DNA of 64,000 nucleotides from Lachnospiraceae bacterium. GTDB taxonomy: Bacteria; Bacillota; Clostridia; Lachnospirales; Lachnospiraceae. The translations under genes and the position numbers were made by a program. The notes beneath the pieces are model-generated. The model did not search any database and had not been told where the DNA came from. It was given only the letters and a program-made list of their open reading frames with translations. Below are positions 1 to 8,697 of this stretch, piece after piece (within the stretch, counting starts at the first letter, position 1; each line of letters opens with the position of its first letter). The DNA is taken from contig JAAZZQ010000022.1 in assembly GCA_014239155.1 (NCBI GenBank), forward strand, positions 181,036-245,035, written 5' to 3'.

Positions 1-593
1 TCCATATCTTTTGTGGAACCAGAATAGGAGAAAAACAGAATGACATCTTTGTGGGTGGCTAGCGAAATATTCATGACTTGCATATGCGAGTCCTCAATAT
101 GGACAAAACGGGAAGTTGCAGTGGAGAAACGTGCCCATGCCTCCATTGCCATAACCATACTGCCACCCTGTCCAAAACAAAAGACTCTATCAGCAGCAGA
201 GATAAAATCTACAGCCCTGGAAATCTCAGTTTCGTCCAATAAATCCATAGTTTCATTTAATGAAAGAACACTGGAAGCATAAAGTTTATGAAAAATACTT
301 CCAAGAGTGTCCTCCGAAGTGATTGTGTCAGGGGTGTCTGATGGGTCGCCAATATCTGTTACATAGGCAGCCTTGGCAAGTGCTAGTTTCAGGTTATTGT
401 AGCCTGACAGTCCAAGGCTTCGGCAGAAGCGTGTAATGGAAGCTTCTGACACGCCGCTGCTTTCCGCAAGGGTTGAAATAGACATATATTGGGAATCGTG
501 AGTATTGGCAAGAATGTAGTCAGCCAGTTTCCGGCTAGAACGTGTAAGTGAATGATATTGCTCCGTGATTAGTTCCAGAATGTTTCCTGCCAA
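1..593 (-). CDS. RpiR/MurR-family transcriptional regulator (partial, C-terminus outside window)
   Basis: About 197 codons are visible and the frame is still open at the window edge. The N-terminal ~77 residues form an RpiR-type helix-turn-helix (visible core SGVSEASITRFCRSLG), and a SIS sugar-phosphate-binding domain begins near residue 100 (VFCFGQGGS, then FFSYSGSTKD). The start is a TTG at 593 with AAAGGAG eight bases upstream; the nearby ATG is in another frame and stops quickly. It is the last gene of the leftward nagB-nagA-kinase operon, 15 bases after the kinase stop. RpiR proteins of such clusters usually sense an amino-sugar phosphate and repress the catabolic genes; that role is inferred here from context. 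Confidence 0.9.
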   Translation of the reverse strand, partial: MAGNILELITEQYHSLTRSSRKLADYILANTHDSQYMSISTLAESSGVSEASITRFCRSLGLSGYNNLKLALAKAAYVTDIGDPSDTPDTITSEDTLGSIFHKLYASSVLSLNETMDLLDETEISRAVDFISAADRVFCFGQGGSMVMAMEAWARFSTATSRFVHIEDSHMQVMNISLATHKDVILFFSYSGSTKDM

Positions 594-608
594 ACGATCA
601 TCTCCTTT

Positions 609-1487
609 CTAAAGTCCAAGTACAGCGGCGCCCAGCATTCCAGCGCAGTTGCCCAGCGCTGCTTTTTCCAGTTTCACCTGTCGAAAACTCGACATGATAT
701 TGGGATACAACAGTTTGCGAAGTTGTTCTATAACATAAGGCTGCTCCATAATACCGCCGCCAAGAATCACGCCTTCGGGATTTAACATATGGATAATCGT
801 AGTCAGTCCATATATAATCTCCAAAATCCAGCGGTCAACAAGTTCTTTGATGCCAGGTTCCTCTAAGCGTTCAAAGATTTTGCGTCCGTTTATTAGAGTA
901 GCGTCAAACTGTTGTGCGTTTTTAACCAGTGCTGTGGTAGAAGCGTATTTCTCATAACAGCCAGAAAACATATCTTCTTCAATCTTGCGCGCTTCAGGGT
1001 GTGTGACAATCGCTCCAAATTCCCCGGCTGAATAACTACTGCCAGAGTATAGTTTTCCACCAGAAAAGATTGCGCCACCTACCCCTGTGCCATAAGTTAA
1101 ACAGACAAAATTGCTGTAATTTTGCCCAGCTCCAAAAATAGACTCCCCAATTGCAGCTGCATTCACATCATTTTCTACTGCGACAGGGACACAAAACTCC
1201 CGTTCCATTATTTCTTTTAATTTTGTGCCTGTGTAGTCTGGAATATTCTCGTTTGCATAGATAATTTGTCCGCGTATAGGATCTACTTGTCCAGCGGTGC
1301 TGATTCCAATACGCTCAAACGAAGTGCACTGTCGGTATGCGGCAATAATTTCCTTTGCGCGGGCTGTCACATGAGCACCTCCAAGACTGGCTTCTGTCGG
1401 AGTTTCTTTGATGTCTGTTAATACTCCATCAAGATATAGACCTGATTTGATTGCGGTGCCACCAATATCAAGAACCATAGTAGTCAT
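609..1487 (-). CDS. ROK-family sugar kinase, probable N-acetylmannosamine kinase (NanK-type)
   Basis: 292 residues, normal for ROK kinases. The phosphate-binding DIGGT is at residues 7-11, followed by ENDVNAAA (catalytic Asp) and YGTGVGGAI. The usual ROK zinc motif is degenerate: a histidine and GCYE remain, but the first cysteines of the consensus are missing. The window has nanA and nanE but no other sugar kinase, so ManNAc to ManNAc-6-phosphate is the likely reaction; glucokinase-like or GlcNAc kinase activity cannot be excluded. It lies between nagA and the RpiR gene in the same leftward operon. Confidence 0.85.
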   Translation of the reverse strand: MTTMVLDIGGTAIKSGLYLDGVLTDIKETPTEASLGGAHVTARAKEIIAAYRQCTSFERIGISTAGQVDPIRGQIIYANENIPDYTGTKLKEIMEREFCVPVAVENDVNAAAIGESIFGAGQNYSNFVCLTYGTGVGGAIFSGGKLYSGSSYSAGEFGAIVTHPEARKIEEDMFSGCYEKYASTTALVKNAQQFDATLINGRKIFERLEEPGIKELVDRWILEIIYGLTTIIHMLNPEGVILGGGIMEQPYVIEQLRKLLYPNIMSSFRQVKLEKAALGNCAGMLGAAVLGL

Positions 1488-1579
1488 AGCACGTTTCCTC
1501 CTTGTTGTTCAACATAGACTTTCGGAGTCTCTTTCTGGGCGATTTAATTTAGGAACTGTAAAAATATTCTTAGGCAGTA

Positions 1580-2728
1580 CTATATGAGCGAAGCACGGTG
1601 AAATACCATTTTTAATGCGAGGTTGTCATCTAAAATCACAATGTTTGCGTATTTGCCCGGAGTCAAACTTCCATAATGTTCATAGATTCCAACTGCCTTT
1701 GCTGGATTGACAGCAGCACATTTGACTGCGCTTGTAATGGGGATACCCATATCATGAACAGCAGTGCGCACACAATCCATAAGATTTGTGACAGAGCCAG
1801 CGATAGTGCCGTCCTCAAGAACAGCTAGATTTCCTTTAACAGTGACATTTTGCCCTCCTAGATCATACTGTCCGTCGGCAAGACCTGCCGCACGCATACT
1901 GTCGCTAATAAGAATGATTCTATCATCACCAAAAATTTTAAAGGTGGTTCGCACCACGGCAGGATGAATGTGGATTCCATCGCAGATTAGTTCTGCCATG
2001 CAATGATTGTCATCGGCGGCTGCGCCAATTGGACCCGGAGCACGGTGACTGAAAGGCGGCATGGCATTGTATGTGTGGGTCAATTGTGATGCTCCGCACA
2101 AAATTGCTTCTTTTGTGGTGTCGTAATCGGCAGTTGTGTGTGCGATAGAAATATTAACGCGATTACTATTTTCCCGAATAAAATTCATGGCGCCTTCCGT
2201 TTCTGGCGCGATTGCTACAGTGCGAAATATATTGTCAGAGATTTCTTGTAAGTGATTGAACATGACAGTGTCAGCCACCGCAATATATTTTCCGTTTTGT
2301 GCACCTTTTTTGGCAGCGTTGATAAAAGGACCTTCCATGTAAAGACCACAGAAATCGGCTGCATCTTTGTCTTCCATGTCACGAAAGTCTTTTGCAGCAC
2401 GGCAAATCTGTGTCAATATGTCCTCGGGCATCGTCATGGTGGCGGGTGTGATGGAAGTCACACCTTGGCTTAATTCATAGCGCGCAATTGTGCGTAGAGC
2501 TTCTACTGTACCATCACAACAGTCACTTCCCATGCATCCATGAAAGTGGATATCAGTCAGACCGGGAATAACATAGTTTCCAGCGGCATCAATTACAGTT
2601 TCTTCGCCGGATACATTGCGATAGTCCTCTTCCGATACAATTTTTTCACCGCATATATATACGGTTTCGGGAGTAAAAAAGCCGTCTTCATGAAAGACAA
2701 GGCCGTTGATGATTTTTTTGAGTACCAT
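1580..2728 (-). CDS. nagA: N-acetylglucosamine-6-phosphate deacetylase
   Basis: 382 residues, typical length. Amidohydrolase-fold landmarks are visible: HFHG metal-binding motif near residue 61, MEGPF near 131, CDGIHIHP near 250 and the conserved acidic motif ISDSMRAAG near 275. The enzyme removes the acetyl group from GlcNAc-6-phosphate in the cytoplasm, giving glucosamine-6-phosphate for NagB. It is second in the leftward operon, 70 bases after nagB. It joins sialic-acid catabolism (NanE product) to glycolysis and may also serve cell-wall amino-sugar recycling. Confidence 0.96.
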   Translation of the reverse strand: MVLKKIINGLVFHEDGFFTPETVYICGEKIVSEEDYRNVSGEETVIDAAGNYVIPGLTDIHFHGCMGSDCCDGTVEALRTIARYELSQGVTSITPATMTMPEDILTQICRAAKDFRDMEDKDAADFCGLYMEGPFINAAKKGAQNGKYIAVADTVMFNHLQEISDNIFRTVAIAPETEGAMNFIRENSNRVNISIAHTTADYDTTKEAILCGASQLTHTYNAMPPFSHRAPGPIGAAADDNHCMAELICDGIHIHPAVVRTTFKIFGDDRIILISDSMRAAGLADGQYDLGGQNVTVKGNLAVLEDGTIAGSVTNLMDCVRTAVHDMGIPITSAVKCAAVNPAKAVGIYEHYGSLTPGKYANIVILDDNLALKMVFHRASLI

Positions 2729-2798
2729 TATTGTCCGCCTTTCTTAGAAATTGTTCATCAATAACTTATGAACAGTTTTTTCCCTAAATTTTAGTGTG

Positions 2799-3524
2799 TT
2801 AGCATTTTGAAAGTGCAGCTTCGTCCGCCACTAGTGTTACATTGCGGTGTAACTGTAAGATAGAGGCTGGAACCTGCGGTGTAATGGGACCAAAGAATGC
2901 AGTTTTTACAATGTCTGCCTTGTCTTCACCAGATACGATAATAAGAATCCTGTGCGCGGACATAATTGTCTTGATACCCATCGTGTATGCCTGACGCGGA
3001 ACTTCTGCTTCTGTCTCAAAAAAGCGCGCGTTCGCTTTAATTGTCTGTTCTGACAAGTCGATGCAGTGCGTCTCTGTGGAGAAAACGTTTCCTGGTTCAT
3101 TAAAGCCAATATGCCCGTTGTGTCCTAAACCTAAAAGTTGGAGATCTGGCTCTCCTACAGCGCGTAGGATTTCATTGTAATTGTGGCATGCAACAGCGCT
3201 GTCTGGTTCTGTTCCGTCGGGAAGAAAAGTTCTGCTTTTGTCAATGTTTACTTTACTAAAAAGGTGCTCGTTCATAAAATAATAATAGCTTTGCGAATTG
3301 TCGCGGGTCAATCCTTTGTACTCGTCAAGATTGACCGTCATAACTTCTGAGAAGTCGAGATCTCCTTTTTCATACCAATCCACAAGCTGACGGTAAGTGC
3401 CTAATGGGGTTGAGCCAGTAGCGAGACCAAGTACGCAGTTCGGCTTCATAATAATCTGGGCCGAAATAAGGTTCGCAGCCTTGCGGCTCATATCGTTGTA
3501 ATCTTTTGCTCTGCAGATTTTCAT
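2799..3524 (-). CDS. nagB: Glucosamine-6-phosphate deaminase
   Basis: 241 residues, the short Gram-positive form of the family. Visible motifs are GLATGSTPLGTYRQL (phosphate/substrate loop), TVNLDEYKGL and LGLGHNGHIGFNEPG with the catalytic histidine/aspartate region. It converts glucosamine-6-phosphate to fructose-6-phosphate and ammonia, the final step of the pathway encoded here. It is the first gene of the leftward operon; GGAGGT precedes the ATG, and a promoter with 17-base spacing lies about 70 bases upstream. The operon diverges from the sialic-acid transporter across a 448-base AT-rich control region. Confidence 0.97.
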   Translation of the reverse strand: MKICRAKDYNDMSRKAANLISAQIIMKPNCVLGLATGSTPLGTYRQLVDWYEKGDLDFSEVMTVNLDEYKGLTRDNSQSYYYFMNEHLFSKVNIDKSRTFLPDGTEPDSAVACHNYNEILRAVGEPDLQLLGLGHNGHIGFNEPGNVFSTETHCIDLSEQTIKANARFFETEAEVPRQAYTMGIKTIMSAHRILIIVSGEDKADIVKTAFFGPITPQVPASILQLHRNVTLVADEAALSKC

Positions 3525-3590
3525 AGTGTACCTCCTAAACGAAATCTTTTAATATTTTACTAGAAATGGGGAAATTCCCTTTATAATTTT

Positions 3591-3619
3591 ACTATAACAT
3601 ATTATTTGTATTGTGGCAA
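3591..3619 (-). promoter_or_regulatory. Sigma-A-type promoter of the nagB operon
   Basis: On the minus strand TTGCCA (3614-3619) and TATAGT (3591-3596) are separated by exactly 17 bases. The transcript would carry a ~60-base leader containing the small palindrome GGGAAATTCCC (3569-3579), which could be an operator half or a weak hairpin. Confidence 0.65.
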
Positions 3620-3666
3620 TTGATAGAAGAGAAAAAATGTTATAAATTTTCCATAGAAATTATTAA

Positions 3667-3681
3667 TGAAAATAATTTTCA
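3667..3681. promoter_or_regulatory. Palindromic operator candidate for the RpiR regulator
   Basis: TGAAAATAATTTTCA is a perfect 7+1+7 palindrome in the divergent control region between nagB (leftward) and the sugar-binding-protein gene (rightward). A weaker related sequence (AAAATATTTTCA) lies just before the rightward -35 box near 3849-3860. RpiR regulators of amino-sugar clusters commonly bind AT-rich palindromes of this shape. The rest of the 3525-3972 gap holds only the two promoters and AT-rich sequence; I see no gene there. Confidence 0.6.
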
Positions 3682-3868
3682 ATAATATATTAAACGGAAA
3701 CGCGCAGTTTATATGCATTTTTGTTTTATGAATCGTAATTAGTTTTCAATGTTTAATGTACCAAATAGAGTGAGAAATTTGAATTAAAAAGTTTTGAGAA
3801 TAAAAAAGATACAAAAGTGGTATAAATTTTCAAAATTTAAAAAAATTAAAAATATTTTCAAAAATGTA

Positions 3869-3897
3869 TTGACAAAAATACAAGACAAAAGTACAAT
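3869..3897 (+). promoter_or_regulatory. Strong sigma-A-type promoter of the sialic-acid transport/catabolism operon
   Basis: Perfect TTGACA (3869-3874), 17-base spacer, TACAAT (3892-3897). Transcription would start near 3904, about 70 bases before the binding-protein ATG, which has its own AAGGAGG ribosome site. The AAAATATTTTCA half-palindrome immediately upstream would place a repressor close to the -35 box. Confidence 0.8.
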
Positions 3898-3972
3898 AAA
3901 GTCATAATTAACAAAAACCTAATTCAAGGTTGTATTTTTTTAAACATTTTTTCCAAAAAAGGAGGGCTTATT

Positions 3973-5358
3973 ATGAAGAAGCGTAAACTTATGGCACTGG
4001 CATTGAGCTGCGTTATGGTATGTTCTATGACTGCATGTGGCGGTAAAGACACAGGATCAGATCAATCTGCATCTACTTCGACACCTGCACCCGCGCCTGC
4101 TGAGAAGGAGGAAGCACCTGCTGAAAAAGCGAGTACCACTGAAAACACAGACAGCCAGACCCCAACAGGGAGTACGCAGGCAGCGGACATTACTCTGTGG
4201 ACCTATCCAATTGGAAGCTGGGGAGATTCCGCTACTGTTGATGGTTTGATTGCAAACTTTAATGCGGTATATCCCGATATTAAAGTCACAGTAGAATATC
4301 TGGATTACACAAATGGTGATGATCAGATCAATACAGCAATTGAAGGAAAACAGGCGCCAGACCTTGTAATGGAAGGACCAGAGCGTCTGGTGGCAAACTG
4401 GGGAGCAAAAGGTCTGATGGTTGATCTTGGAGACCTTTGGACAGATGATGCGAAATCTTTGATTTATGATTCTGTGCAGAATGCTTGTAAGAGCAATGAT
4501 GGCGTATTTTATGAGTATCCGCTGTGTATGACTGCACATACTATGGCAATCAACAGAGATATTTTTGAGGCAGCAGATGCACTTCAGTATCTTGATGAAG
4601 AGACTGGCACATGGACAACAGAAAATTTCCAGAAGGCAGTTCAGGCGGTATATGACTATGGTCAGACCAATGTAGGTGCAGTGTACTGTAGCGGACAGGG
4701 CGGTGATCAAGGAACACGTGCCTTGATAAATAATTTATATGGTGGAACCTTTACCAATCCAGAACATACAGAGTACACAGCAAACAGTGCTGAGAATATT
4801 AAGGCGCTTGAGTTGTTAAAGAGCATGGACGGCATTAATTTTGATGCATCAATAGCAGGTGGTGACGAAATTAACATGTTCTGTAATGGTACTTTTGCAA
4901 TGGCATTCTGCTGGAATGTATCACAGGAGAAGAACAATCTTGAAAACATTAGTTTTGATGCCTTACCTATGGCTTTCCCTTCAGAAGATGGTATCCCACA
5001 ACTTTGCGGTGGTATTTGGGGCTTTGGTATTTTTGACAACGGCGATCCTGCTAAAATCGAGGCAGCAAAAACATTTATTGATTTTATGGCAAATGATGAG
5101 AAACAGGTTGTTGAGAGCGTGAAGGCTTCCAACTATTGGCCAGTAAAAGACCTTGGAAATATCTATGATGGCGATGCACTTATGACAGAGTACTCAAAAT
5201 TTGTTGAGTATATGGGTGACTATTATCAGGTAGTAGGTGGATGGGCAGAAGCCCGCACAGCATGGTGGAATATGCTGCAGCAGGTTGGCTCAGGAACAGA
5301 TGTAGCAACAGCAGTTGAGGAGTTTGTGACAACAGCAAATACAGCAGCGGCACAATAA
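3973..5358 (+). CDS. Sugar ABC transporter substrate-binding lipoprotein (family 1), likely for sialic acid
   Basis: 461 residues. A short charged start and hydrophobic signal end in SMTAC, so Cys22 should be lipidated by Lgt and anchored outside the membrane. A Thr/Pro/Glu/Ala-rich linker (about residues 26-75) precedes a family-1 extracellular solute-binding fold (LWTYPIGSWGD onward; APDLVMEGPE; aromatic-rich C-terminal half). It heads an operon with two CUT1-type permeases, a YhcH-type protein, nanA, nanE and an esterase, so sialic acid or an anhydro/O-acetyl derivative is the inferred ligand. No ABC ATPase is encoded in the operon; CUT1 systems often share an MsmK-type ATPase encoded elsewhere. 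Confidence 0.9.
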   Translation: MKKRKLMALALSCVMVCSMTACGGKDTGSDQSASTSTPAPAPAEKEEAPAEKASTTENTDSQTPTGSTQAADITLWTYPIGSWGDSATVDGLIANFNAVYPDIKVTVEYLDYTNGDDQINTAIEGKQAPDLVMEGPERLVANWGAKGLMVDLGDLWTDDAKSLIYDSVQNACKSNDGVFYEYPLCMTAHTMAINRDIFEAADALQYLDEETGTWTTENFQKAVQAVYDYGQTNVGAVYCSGQGGDQGTRALINNLYGGTFTNPEHTEYTANSAENIKALELLKSMDGINFDASIAGGDEINMFCNGTFAMAFCWNVSQEKNNLENISFDALPMAFPSEDGIPQLCGGIWGFGIFDNGDPAKIEAAKTFIDFMANDEKQVVESVKASNYWPVKDLGNIYDGDALMTEYSKFVEYMGDYYQVVGGWAEARTAWWNMLQQVGSGTDVATAVEEFVTTANTAAAQ

Positions 5359-5379
5359 ATAAATGATGCAGTCAGTGTT

Positions 5380-5412
5380 GCGCCCCTTCCCAGAGAGATG
5401 TGGGAGGGGCGC
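5380..5412 (+). other. Intercistronic stem-loop between binding protein and permeases
   Basis: GCGCCCCTTCCC (5380-5391) pairs with GGGAGGGGCGC (5402-5412) over a 10-base loop. No T-run follows, so it is unlikely to be a full terminator. Stem-loops at this position are common in ABC operons and are thought to protect the upstream message, giving excess binding protein over permease. Confidence 0.75.
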
Positions 5413-5438
5413 TTCCTAATAAGAAAGGAGGAATCCTT

Positions 5439-6335
5439 ATGTCAAAAAATAACAGCATGAGTAAGGCGTTGGTACGCAGAGAGACAATTGCTGGATATGC
5501 ATTTATGCTGCCAAGTCTAATATTCTTTCTTGGATTTGTTATTTATCCTATGGTGCAATGTGTGTTTACAAGTTTCTTTGATGCGACCATGAACCGTGAG
5601 GATATTTTTATTGGGCTTGCGAATTATAAGGAGTTGTTTCAGGATAAGGTATTTTTGGGCGCGCTGAAAAATACAGTGATAATCGTGGTGGTTTCCGTGC
5701 CGGTAACATGTATCTTTTCTCTATGGGTAAGTTCCGTTATTTATGATTTGGCTGGTCCTGCTTGTTCCGCGTTTCGCTGTATCTTTTATCTTCCGGTTGT
5801 AACTGGTTCCGTTGCAGTTGCAGTGGTATGGAAGTGGATGTTCAACAATTATTATGGTATTTTTAACTATATTGGCACAAATACCGGACTGATTGAGAAG
5901 AACATTAACTGGCTGGGTGATGAAAAATTTGCGCTGGGGTGTATTATACTAATTTTGTTGACAACTTCTGTAGGACAGCCAATTGTATTGTATGTATCTG
6001 CACTGAACAATGTGGACCAGTCGCTTGTGGAGGCGGCAGAGGTTGACGGTGCAACAAAATTTCAGTGTTTCTGGAAGATTAAGTGGTCGCAGATTATGCC
6101 TACAACGTTGTATATTCTTGTTATTACAACAATTAATAGTTTCCAGTGCTTTGCGCTGATACAGTTGTTGACAAGTGGTGGTCCCAATCATAGTACAGAC
6201 ACAATTATGTATTATATTTACTATAATGCATTTAAATTGTATCGTTATGGATATGGAAATGCAATGGGCGTTGTTCTTGCAATTATTATAGCGCTGTTGT
6301 CCGCAGTGCAGTTTAAGATGGCAGAGAGTAAGTAG
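5439..6335 (+). CDS. Sugar ABC transporter permease (MalF/UgpA type)
   Basis: 298 residues from the ATG at 5439, chosen because AAAGGAGG sits eight bases upstream; the frame is open further upstream through the hairpin but that part reads as non-coding. Six hydrophobic segments are visible, and the cytoplasmic EAA loop reads EAAEVDGATKFQCFWKIKW (about residue 199), the contact point for the ATPase. It forms the membrane channel with the next gene and receives substrate from the upstream lipoprotein. A long periplasmic-like insertion as in MalF is absent, as in most Gram-positive homologues. Confidence 0.92.
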   Translation: MSKNNSMSKALVRRETIAGYAFMLPSLIFFLGFVIYPMVQCVFTSFFDATMNREDIFIGLANYKELFQDKVFLGALKNTVIIVVVSVPVTCIFSLWVSSVIYDLAGPACSAFRCIFYLPVVTGSVAVAVVWKWMFNNYYGIFNYIGTNTGLIEKNINWLGDEKFALGCIILILLTTSVGQPIVLYVSALNNVDQSLVEAAEVDGATKFQCFWKIKWSQIMPTTLYILVITTINSFQCFALIQLLTSGGPNHSTDTIMYYIYYNAFKLYRYGYGNAMGVVLAIIIALLSAVQFKMAESK

Positions 6336-6352
6336 GAAAGGGGGAAATAAAT

Positions 6353-7258
6353 ATGAAACAGAGACAGTTTAACCGTTCAACCTGTTACAAAATTGTATCA
6401 GTTATTATTATCGCAATTTTGGCATTTACATTTGCATTCCCGCTTTACTGGATTATTATTGGCTCTTTTAAGACGCCCGCTGCAATCAATGCGACGACAC
6501 CACAGTGGTGGCCGCAGGAATGGGTTCTTGACAATTATAGAAAGCTTTTTAGCAGACAGGTTGCAGCGCTCTGGGAGATTCACATTCCATTTACCAGTAT
6601 TAGTCTTATGGGGCCGGAAGTGCCTGCGGCAATTCGCTGGCTGTTAAACACGGTGTTTATGGCAGTTGCGGCAATGTTGTTGACCTGTACCACCGCAGCT
6701 ATGGCGGGATATGCGCTTGCAAAAAAACGCTTTGTTGGACGCACATTGGTCTTTTCGTTGATTGTATGTGCAATGGCGTTGCCAAAGCAAGTTATCTTGG
6801 TTCCTTTGCTGCGAGAGATGGCTTCATTAGAATTGTACAACACAATATGGGCAGTTATTTTCCCGATTGTTGGCTGGCCGTTTGGTGTGTTTTTAATGAA
6901 ACAGTTTTCGGAAGGGATTCCGGGGGAGATGATGGAGGCTGCCAAGATAGACGGCGCGGGAGAGTGGAAGACATTTTACACAATTGCACTTCCTCTGATT
7001 AAACCTGGTATTGGTGCGTTGGCAATTTTTACCTTTATTAATTCGTGGAATGATTATTTTATGCAGTTAATTATGCTGACGAGTACAAAGAACTTGACCA
7101 TATCACTTGGTATTGCAAAGCTGCAGGCGGAGAATGCAACAGATTTTGGTTTGATTATGGCAGGTGCATCGCTGGCGGCAATTCCTATTATTATAATTTT
7201 CCTTATTTTCCAGAAGTATTTTACAAAGGGAATTACAATGGGTGCAGTCAAGGGATAG
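6353..7258 (+). CDS. Sugar ABC transporter permease (MalG/UgpE type)
   Basis: 301 residues with about six transmembrane segments and the EAA loop EAAKIDGAGEWKTFYTIAL near residue 196. It begins 17 bases after the first permease behind a GGGGGA-type ribosome site, and its stop codon lies directly against the ribosome site of the next gene, so all are read from one message. It pairs with the first permease as a CUT1 heterodimer. Confidence 0.92.
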   Translation: MKQRQFNRSTCYKIVSVIIIAILAFTFAFPLYWIIIGSFKTPAAINATTPQWWPQEWVLDNYRKLFSRQVAALWEIHIPFTSISLMGPEVPAAIRWLLNTVFMAVAAMLLTCTTAAMAGYALAKKRFVGRTLVFSLIVCAMALPKQVILVPLLREMASLELYNTIWAVIFPIVGWPFGVFLMKQFSEGIPGEMMEAAKIDGAGEWKTFYTIALPLIKPGIGALAIFTFINSWNDYFMQLIMLTSTKNLTISLGIAKLQAENATDFGLIMAGASLAAIPIIIIFLIFQKYFTKGITMGAVKG

Positions 7259-7272
7259 TGAGGAGGTCCAAT

Positions 7273-7725
7273 ATGATTTATACAGAGATAGCCAATATTG
7301 AGCACTATTATGGTCTGGGTAAATATTTGGATAAAGCGGTTTCGTATCTAAGTAGTCACCCTCTAGACAATGTGCAGGCAGGACATTATGAAATTGATGG
7401 GAATATGGTGTATATGAATGTGTTTGACTATGAGACAATTCTTGAGGAGGGCGCATTTTTTGAGGCACATAAAAAGTATGCGGACATTCATATGACAATT
7501 ACTGGAGAGGAGATTGTCGGTGTGTCAGATATGTCCAAAGTGTCAGTAAAGACTTTTGATGAAGAGAAGGACCTTCTTGAAGTGGAAGGACCAGTCGAAC
7601 ATTATATAAAATTGATACCGGGAAAGGCATTGATTACACTACCAGAAGATGCGCACAAGGTTAAGCTGGCAGCGAAGAACCCTTCCACAGTGAAAAAGGC
7701 AGTGATAAAAGTGTACATAGGCTGA
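7273..7725 (+). CDS. YhcH/YjgK/YiaL family protein (NanQ-type sialic-acid anomerase candidate)
   Basis: 150 residues from the ATG at 7273, which has GAGGAGG six bases upstream; a GTG 15 bases earlier is in frame but overlaps the ribosome site. The sequence fits the cupin-like DUF386 family (EIDGNMVYMNVFDYET, then FEAHKKYADIHMTITGEE with the conserved HxKYxDIH, and PEDAHKV). E. coli members speed opening/anomerisation of sialic acid before the lyase acts. Its place between the permeases and nanA supports that role, but other sugars are possible. Confidence 0.88.
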   Translation: MIYTEIANIEHYYGLGKYLDKAVSYLSSHPLDNVQAGHYEIDGNMVYMNVFDYETILEEGAFFEAHKKYADIHMTITGEEIVGVSDMSKVSVKTFDEEKDLLEVEGPVEHYIKLIPGKALITLPEDAHKVKLAAKNPSTVKKAVIKVYIG

Positions 7726-7764
7726 AAATAAGGAGTGCGCCAAAGCGCACAGAAAGGGGCAGAT

Positions 7765-8682
7765 ATGAGAGATATTAACAAATATCAAGGAATTATTCCG
7801 GCGTTTTATGCCTGTTATGACGAGAGCGGTGAAGTGAACGAGGAACGTGTGGAACAATTGACAGACTATATGGTAAAGAAGGGTGTGAAGGGGCTCTATG
7901 TAGGTGGTTCTTCTGGAGAATGTATTTATCAGAGTGTTGAGGACAGAAAACGCACGCTGGAGCGCGTTGTACAGGTAAGCGCAGGAAAACTAACGATTAT
8001 TGCACATGTTGCGTGCAACAACACAGCAGACAGTAAGGTGCTTGCAGCCCATGCGCAGAGTTTAGGCGTGGATGCGATTGCAGCCATTCCACCAATCTAT
8101 TTTCACCTGCCAGAGTATGCCATTGCACAGTATTGGAATGATATTTCAGATGCTGCGCCAGACACAGACTTTATTATTTACAATATCCCACAGCTTGCAG
8201 GTGTGGCGTTAACAATGCCACTGTTTCGAGAAATGCGAAAAAATCCAAGAGTGGCAGCAGTAAAAAATAGTTCTATGCCAACACAAGATATTCAGATGTT
8301 CAAGGCTGAGGGAGGAGAAGGATTTGCAGTGCTTAATGGTCCTGATGAACAGCTTGTGGCAGGTCTTGCAATCGGTGCAGATGGTGGAATCGGTGGTACA
8401 TATGGCGTTATGCCAGAACTTTATCTAAAGATTATGGAGTTGGTAAATGCAGGAAAAATTGATGCAGCGCAAAAAGTACAGTATGCGGCAAATGAGATTA
8501 TCTATGCAATGTGTGCTTGTCATGGAAATATGTATGGCGTGATTAAGGAAATTATTAAGATTCGAGAAGGTTTTGACATTGGCGGTGTGCGCAGACCATT
8601 ACCATCATTAATCCCAGAGGATATGGAACAGGTAAAGAAATGCGTGCAGTTGATTGACAAGGCAATAGACCAGTTTATATAG
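7765..8682 (+). CDS. nanA: N-acetylneuraminate lyase
   Basis: 305 residues from ATG 7765 (AGAAAGGGG upstream), the usual length. It belongs to the dihydrodipicolinate-synthase superfamily of class I aldolases. The carboxylate-binding motif GGSSGE is at residues 47-52, the catalytic tyrosine is Tyr139 in YNIP, and the Schiff-base lysine is Lys167 in AAVKNSS, matching Tyr137/Lys165 of the E. coli enzyme. It splits sialic acid into N-acetylmannosamine and pyruvate in the cytoplasm. nanE follows 16 bases later, making a true NAL more likely than a DapA-type enzyme. Confidence 0.93.
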   Translation: MRDINKYQGIIPAFYACYDESGEVNEERVEQLTDYMVKKGVKGLYVGGSSGECIYQSVEDRKRTLERVVQVSAGKLTIIAHVACNNTADSKVLAAHAQSLGVDAIAAIPPIYFHLPEYAIAQYWNDISDAAPDTDFIIYNIPQLAGVALTMPLFREMRKNPRVAAVKNSSMPTQDIQMFKAEGGEGFAVLNGPDEQLVAGLAIGADGGIGGTYGVMPELYLKIMELVNAGKIDAAQKVQYAANEIIYAMCACHGNMYGVIKEIIKIREGFDIGGVRRPLPSLIPEDMEQVKKCVQLIDKAIDQFI

Positions 8683-8697
8683 GCAGGAGGATTTTTT

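Noticed and set aside
4057..4710. 217-codon open frame on the minus strand inside the sugar-binding protein gene
   Set aside because: Antisense to a clear lipoprotein gene; the product is Cys/Ile-rich with no domain, and there is no ribosome site.
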